This document shows, in pieces, positions 59,490 through 64,000 of a stretch of DNA of 64,000 bases. The stretch spans positions 4,658,252-4,722,251 of the forward strand of contig NC_067207.1 in the NCBI RefSeq assembly GCF_026262505.1, written 5' to 3'. The notes under the pieces are model-generated. The model was not told the origin of the DNA and did not search any database. It was given only the letters and a program-made list of their open reading frames with translations. The position numbers and the translations under genes were made by a program. Source of the DNA: Trichomonas vaginalis G3. Taxonomy: Eukaryota > Parabasalia > Trichomonadida > Trichomonadidae. Within the stretch, counting starts at the first letter, position 1; each line of letters begins with the position of its first letter.

Positions 59490-60343
59490 ACAATACTGCG
59501 ATGGTAGAGTTTAAGAGTTGTGCTTCAATGTAGAGACAGTCCTTCCCATCTGGAGGCAAGAACACTGGACATTTATGGTCATGAGTGGAGTACATGTCTA
59601 TCCAAAACTCACGATTGAAGCCAGTTAATTTATAGTATTTAGGGTTAGGAAGTGGTGAAGTTCTTGTATGACCAATGAACTCATTTTCAACGCCTTTGGC
59701 TATATTAGAGTAAAGTATTGCTTGCTTTCTATCCCAAATGCCAGTGTTACAATCTTTGAAAATTCATTTTTCCTCGGAAGCATTGCATCATAATTGAAAA
59801 CATTCTTAAATCATCACTTGGTTCGGAGATTTGAAATCTTATACGTAATGGATTTTCTTTCTTTTTAGCGACTTCATTGAATGGTGAGAATACAATGAAT
59901 TGACAGTCATGAGTTCCATCTTCATTTTCATTAAATTCATAATGAAAGTCTATAAGTTGTGGCTGACTACCTTCTTCTTTCAGTTGTGCAAGAAACTCAC
60001 GTAAAGGCTGTAAAGTTTGTACTTCAATGTTAAACTTTTTCTCGAACATTTCATTAAATGAAATCATACATTGCAACAATGTTGTATCGTCTTTAAAGTA
60101 TTTGTATATGTGAATGTTTTGGGCGCTTAAAGACTGTTCGTCATTTTCTATCTCGACTTGAAGTATAAAGTCAACCTTTCTGAAAGCACGTGTTATATAC
60201 ATATTTGTTATGCCAATATATTTTTCTTCATTTATGTTCACAATCCAGTCTGTTGGAAACTTAAACGTTACTCTGTTCCCCTTTATTTTGACGTCAGGGT
60301 TTTCACTACTGAACGCAACAGATAAAGGTATTTGTCTATACAT
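59490..60343 (-). pseudogene. Maverick capsid-accessory-like protein B
   Basis: ATG at 60343 (MYRQIPLSVAFSSENPD). Beta-rich, with FKFPTDWIVNINEEKYIGI near the start and LPPDGKDCLYIE near the end, the same landmarks as gene A at 42889-43770. Two members of one family in one element suggest two related virion proteins, for example penton-type and cement-type (inference). This copy is not intact. Confidence 0.55.
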
Positions 60344-60367
60344 TTAGTTCGGATAAAAATAAGCCAT

Positions 60368-60640
60368 TTACTCTTTCTTTGCTTTTGCTTCCTTTGCTTT
60401 TTGTTCTTCCTTTGCTTTTGCTTCTTCTCTAGCTTTTTTCGCCAGCAAACGTGGGTTCTTCTGTCTTCCAGCAGCTAATGCAGCTAGTTGTTTTTCACTA
60501 AGTTTTCTCTTTGGTCTCTCTGGCTTTTGTTCTTGTTTTTGTTCCTTCAGTTCGGATAAAATTTGCTCGCGAATTTCTTTCTTCAATGCTTCAACATCTA
60601 TGACCCCTTGGGTCTTGTCCATATGACTTGTCTGAGTCAT
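60368..60640 (-). CDS. Small basic Lys/Ala-rich Maverick protein
   Basis: 90 residues, ATG at 60640. Helical, with a Gln/Glu/Lys-rich middle, the motif KLSEKQLAALAAGRQKNPR and a C-terminus of alternating Lys, Ala and Glu. Similar short basic proteins with LSEKQ...GR motifs occur in several large and small eukaryotic DNA viruses (general impression). DNA binding or condensation is plausible. No break seen. Confidence 0.6.
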   Translation of the reverse strand: MTQTSHMDKTQGVIDVEALKKEIREQILSELKEQKQEQKPERPKRKLSEKQLAALAAGRQKNPRLLAKKAREEAKAKEEQKAKEAKAKKE

Positions 60641-60685
60641 TTGACTGTAGATAAAAAACTAAATTAAAACTTTAACCGATGTAAA

Positions 60686-60943
60686 ATGAGCTTGTCAAAA
60701 TCAGAACGAGAGTCTATTATATTAAATGACGCCAGAGGAATACAACATCCTTTCTATTATGTAAGTCAGAGTAAAGATGGTAAAATATATGTAAGAAAAA
60801 GAAAGGTTCCATTAGCGAATACAGAGAGCGACAACATTAAGGTGCATGGCAAGGGCGAAGCCCACGAAGCCCATATAAAACCTTCTGTTCAAACTGAAAA
60901 GTCAATAGAACAAGAAGAAAAGAAGCCAGATGTTTTTCAATAA
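60686..60943 (+). CDS. Small Maverick protein, relative of the gene at 63241
   Basis: 85 residues, ATG at 60686. The segment YYVSQSKDGKIYVRKRKVPL matches FYIHTMKDGRVQFRKIKQPL of the gene at 63241, so the two form a small family. The later part (VHGKGEAHEAHIK) is encoded around a GC-rich mini-hairpin at 60853-60863. The region after it up to 61140 holds no other supported gene. The whole gene is probably not intact. Confidence 0.55.
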   Translation: MSLSKSERESIILNDARGIQHPFYYVSQSKDGKIYVRKRKVPLANTESDNIKVHGKGEAHEAHIKPSVQTEKSIEQEEKKPDVFQ

Positions 60944-61144
60944 CGAACCAAGAGCTTATTGCAAAGTTCGTGAATTTCATTGAAAAGCAAACCGAGTCAA
61001 AGAACCCTGACCCGCAGTGAAAGAAGTTGAGACAAAGAGAATGTACAGTTCATTGAAAATGTCAAGAAACAACTTCCACCACGAATGCCAAGAAGAAGAG
61101 TGAGAATAATGAAGTAAATAGATATTTTTATCTGAAGTAAATAC

Positions 61145-62717
61145 ATGCAGAACGAACAGCTAAACGAATTTACTCCAGCAGAGCATATTCATCAGATTCG
61201 CTCATATTTCGATATCATAGACAATGCAGTTCAAATTGGTGACACTAATAGAAAATATTCTGACGCAAAGATTCCATCACAACCTGGAACTGCTAAAGAT
61301 AACACATGGGTAACATTCAATCTCTCACTCCTGGTGAAAATATGTTGGACCTTTACAATACATTCATTACGTATAAAATGGAAGGTCAATTTATTGTAGA
61401 TAAAGAAATTGGTTCAGGTTCCAATAAAACAAACCCACCAGGATTTTGGATTGGTTTCGATGACGCTTTCTATGCAGTTGCTGGATATCAAATCCTTGCA
61501 AATGGTCGTATCGTATATTCTCAAGACAACGCAAGAGAAAAGCATATATAACTTCAAACTCACAAACTACCGAACAAATAAAGAAAGTAGATGTTTTCTC
61601 AAAGACTCGACATGAAGATGTATGGAGTCATTCGGGAACATGCAGAACAGGACAAATTGTTAGTGGTCCAATTACAGCAGGAAAATCATTTGATTTTAAG
61701 CTTCGTTTAAGAATTCCTGTTAGAAGATTCCTTCCATTAGAAGCTATTCGATTTATTCCAGCTTTTGCAGGAAACATTCAGCTTAAAGTAAAGTTCAGTA
61801 GCGACGCCTTACAATGCACATCTATATCTGTAAATGATATCATTGCTTTCAATCCAACTCTTAAAGTTGCATTTGCTTCAGATTCAAATCCACCGACAAA
61901 TAAATTTGTTCCATGGAATGAACCATTCACTATGATAACGAAGGCAGTAGAAGCTAGTGGAACAGTTACTATTACAACTGTAAACCAGCAACTATTTCGA
62001 ACAAAGATGGATTTTAATGAATGTTTCATTCATCCAAAGTCATTCTCTTTAGACCCTAACATTTATACAGAACTTGTAGAACATTATACAAACGAGGCTT
62101 TATGTTTTCCTGTTAAAGTTATGGATTGGATTCCTATGGACGGTTCATTCTCAAAGAATACAGATAGTTCAAGTGCAACATTTACAGCAGCTTATACGCC
62201 TATTAATGTTAAAAGTATTTGGGCACTATTTAGAAAGAAAGACAACTATTATGTTAATTTTGAGAACCCTAAGTTTAAATATCTTCAGCTTTCCATGGGA
62301 GCTTATGGAAATATGCCTGCAGAACCTGAAAAATCATATGGACCTGTATTTTATGAAATGGTTGCGAACGCTTGCAATACAAACAATGATATGATAGGAT
62401 TTAATGAAGATGTTATGAGGTCATTGGTGGATGATGGTAGTGTGGAACATAAATGGGATAGCTATGACAACACACATTTCTTATGTGGTTTTCCAACAGA
62501 AGTGGACTTTTGCTTCCAGCAAGGTCAAACATCTACTGCTCCAATAACATACAAATTGTCTGTTAAAGGACCTATTGAACTAGCAACTGAAAATGTACCA
62601 AAGCCACTTATTGGATTTATGAGGGATTGTTGCTTTGCAATACAAGTAAGACAGTCAGGCATACCAATAATAAGACTTGACGACTATAACTTAGCAACTG
62701 ACGACAGTGAGGAATAA
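61145..62717 (+). pseudogene. Maverick major capsid protein (double jelly roll)
   Basis: The start phrase MQNEQLNEFTPAEHIHQIRSYFD, a middle with IPVRRFLPLEAIRFIP-like strands and a long C-terminal part (FPVKVMDWIPMDGSF; YLQLSMGAYGNMPAEPEKSY; IPIIRLDDYNL) fit the length and strand-rich pattern of Polinton double-jelly-roll capsid proteins. Position next to other virion-type genes agrees. Such proteins form icosahedral shells. This copy is not intact, with a small number of breaks. Confidence 0.72.
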
Positions 62718-62747
62718 AGGATGAACGTTTATTTTTAAAGCTTATAA

Positions 62748-63191
62748 ATGAGTTCTTCATCAAGCTCTCGTGAACCTTCACCATCTATGAAACAAACTTT
62801 ACCAAACGATTATGGAGCACCTATTGAATATTTCTTACGAGCTGCACAATGGCAAAGAGCAGTCTCACCAAGGTTAGGTGTTCCACCAGCTCCTGTCAAA
62901 AATAGCATTTGGTCAAGTCCTTATATAAGATATGGTCTCCCACTAGGTTTGCTAGCTACAGCAGGAGCAGTTATGATGTTGAAAAGAAATAAAGCAAATG
63001 TTGTAAATAATACTGAAGTAGCTGAAGTTAAACAAACTCCAACGCCTTCGTCAAAACCAACGCCTTCAATGACTCCTGAACCTATGGAAGTACAAACTCC
63101 TGTTCAAAAGTCAACTCCTAAACCGACTCCAACATTTAAACCAGAACCTACGCCTCAAATAAATCGTAAAACTCCTGCGTTTCCTTACTGA
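62748..63191 (+). CDS. Maverick single-pass membrane-type protein with Pro/Thr-rich tail
   Basis: 147 residues, ATG at 62748. Ser-rich start, then a soluble part with DYGAPIEYFLRAAQWQRAVS. One hydrophobic helix follows (YGLPLGLLATAGAVMML, about 63-80) and is followed by KRNK. The tail of about 60 residues is of repeated Thr-Pro and Lys-Pro (TPTPSSKPTPSMTPEPM). The single helix suggests a virion- or host-membrane protein, with the tail extended and flexible. No family recognised. No break seen. Confidence 0.65.
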   Translation: MSSSSSSREPSPSMKQTLPNDYGAPIEYFLRAAQWQRAVSPRLGVPPAPVKNSIWSSPYIRYGLPLGLLATAGAVMMLKRNKANVVNNTEVAEVKQTPTPSSKPTPSMTPEPMEVQTPVQKSTPKPTPTFKPEPTPQINRKTPAFPY

Positions 63192-63240
63192 AAAAAATAA
63201 CGTTATTTTTATTTAATATTAAAATTTTTATTTGATTGAA

Positions 63241-63477
63241 ATGACAAATAAAGTCACTGAAGCAATGAAACAAAAGTTTTTGGTAGAATACATTAAATCA
63301 GGAACTATTCCAGAAGGTTTTTACATTCATACTATGAAGGATGGTAGAGTTCAGTTTAGAAAGATAAAGCAACCATTAGATAAAGAAGGAATTTTGAGAA
63401 AGATTAAACTTCATGAGGACAACATTGCTAAACTTAGGAAGAAGTTAGAAGAGTTGGAGAAAGGAAGAGAGTTATAA
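63241..63477 (+). CDS. Small Maverick protein with C-terminal coiled coil
   Basis: 78 residues from the ATG at 63241; the frame is open slightly further upstream without an ATG. It begins MTNKVTEAMKQKFLVEYIKS, then the KDGRVQFRKIKQPL motif shared with the gene at 60686, then a helix with heptads (IAKLRKKLEELEKGREL). The last codons fall inside the inner edge of the right TIR. Confidence 0.6.
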   Translation: MTNKVTEAMKQKFLVEYIKSGTIPEGFYIHTMKDGRVQFRKIKQPLDKEGILRKIKLHEDNIAKLRKKLEELEKGREL

Positions 63478-63493
63478 AGCAATGAATTCAACA

Positions 63494-63553
63494 GGGTGAA
63501 AAAACAGGTGAAAAAAGAGGTGAAATCTCACCACTTCACCTAAATTTATTTTT
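63494..63553 (+). promoter_or_regulatory. AGGTGA/TCACCT 3'-end cassette, right TIR copy
   Basis: Gggtgaaaaaacaggtga, aagaggtgaaatctcacc, acttcacctaaatttattttt, starting 17 bp after the stop of the gene at 63241. It is the mirror of 42081-42140. Confidence 0.6.
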
Positions 63554-63658
63554 GTGCTATGTTTTCATACGTGTGAGGGTGGTGATATCATTAATTTTAA
63601 GTTTATTTTTTATTTTACTGAAAATTTTTATTTTATTTTTAAGTTTATTTTTATATAA

Positions 63659-63985
63659 ATGACGAAAACTATTGAGATAACAAACTACAACGGTCATGAG
63701 TTCAAGAATTTGTTCTTCGTTCCTCGTGAAAATACATTCTATCAGATACGAGGGAGAAAGGGTAAAGTTAGTTTGAGCGTTTATGAAGGAATGAAGAATG
63801 GAAAGTTTATACAAGCATACGATACAAACGGTAAACGTGTTTCATTAGCTTTGTCAAAACTTACTAACATTTATTTTGACAGTGATTTTGACTCTGACGA
63901 TTGGAGCGACAGCAGCGATACTGAAGAATATGAACTATTGTGTGAAGCACAGCAATGGGAAGAGTTGCAATACTTTTGTAAATGA
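63659..63985 (+). CDS. Small gene carried inside the right TIR
   Basis: The same 108-residue protein as 41649-41975, in mirror orientation. The two copies are identical at the protein level, so both ends of the element would express the same product outward. Its ATG is preceded by a long A/T run (63600-63658) that may serve as promoter. Confidence 0.75.
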   Translation: MTKTIEITNYNGHEFKNLFFVPRENTFYQIRGRKGKVSLSVYEGMKNGKFIQAYDTNGKRVSLALSKLTNIYFDSDFDSDDWSDSSDTEEYELLCEAQQWEELQYFCK

Positions 63986-64000
63986 GAACGTTTATTTTTT

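Larger units (their letters stand above)
41447..64000. mobile_element. Maverick/Polinton, right tip beyond window (about 22.7 kb)
   Basis: Long inverted ends (41447-42173 and 63462 to past 64000) enclose family B polymerase, integrase, packaging ATPase and capsid genes, the hallmark set of Mavericks/Polintons. Left and right TIR coordinates add to a constant 105634, placing the missing right end near 64187. The left end is set at the AG of agtatacaag; the 6-bp target copy would then be gtagtt, which cannot be confirmed without the right flank. The element sits in a BspA-like gene. As a fossil it is not whole: roughly a dozen breaks spread over several genes. The near-identical TIRs argue for a young insertion or for conversion between ends. 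I did not recognise the adenain-type protease that many family members carry. Confidence 0.93.
63462..64000. repeat. Right Maverick terminal inverted repeat, cut by the window end
   Basis: Mirror of 41634-42173. Every region compared by eye is identical or nearly so, including the 108-residue gene. At the inner edge the copies part, ttcaagtggg versus ttcaacaggg being the first difference. About 187 bp of it lies beyond the window. Confidence 0.88.

Overview
The window is nuclear DNA of a parabasalid, almost certainly Trichomonas vaginalis or a very close relative. It is AT-rich and the genes are intronless. It holds ankyrin proteins with the trichomonad DUF3447-type head, a BspA-like leucine-rich-repeat gene, a mariner of the Tvmar1 kind, a Maverick/Polinton, and initiator-like TCA boxes just upstream of some start codons. 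No database search was possible; identifications rest on motifs read by eye.

Positions 1 to about 35.5 kb are host gene space on both strands. In order: a truncated DUF3447/ankyrin gene (-), a casein-kinase-1-like kinase (-), a CAMK/SNF1-like kinase (-), tRNA-Pro(TGG) (-), a Tousled-like kinase (+), a divergent pair of ankyrin genes (8.5-10.6 kb - and 10.8-12.0 kb +), a 2352-residue single-pass surface protein built of repeated beta-type modules (+), a membrane-anchored serine-beta-lactamase-like protein with degenerate catalytic motifs (+), a CYFIP/Sra1-like WAVE-complex subunit (-), a small ankyrin-like protein (+), a glycine-rich ALK-type protein (+) and a 1562-residue coiled-coil protein with a central C4 zinc-binding patch (-).

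From 35.5 to 41.4 kb one BspA-like gene has been hit three times. The first hit is a 2961-bp element with 50-bp terminal inverted repeats and a 9-bp target duplication. It has no transposase and is packed with about 25 foldbacks. The second is a complete 1304-bp mariner with an intact D,D34D transposase. The third is the left end of a Maverick. The gene itself also carries two frameshifts.

From 41.4 kb to the window end lies a Maverick/Polinton of about 22.7 kb, whose right tip runs about 187 bp past the window. It has TIRs of about 0.73 kb that each contain a gene. Inside are a packaging ATPase, a retroviral-type integrase, a protein-primed family B DNA polymerase, a major capsid protein, two related capsid-accessory-like proteins, a KilA-N protein, a phage-tail-fibre-like protein and many small unknown genes. 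The copy is a fossil with roughly a dozen breaks over several genes, although its TIRs are still nearly identical.

The three least expected signals are the hairpin-array transposon (36.1-39.0 kb), a family of tiny GC-rich hairpins with 3-nt loops scattered inside Maverick genes, and a repeated AGGTGA/TCACCT cassette placed mostly at Maverick gene ends.
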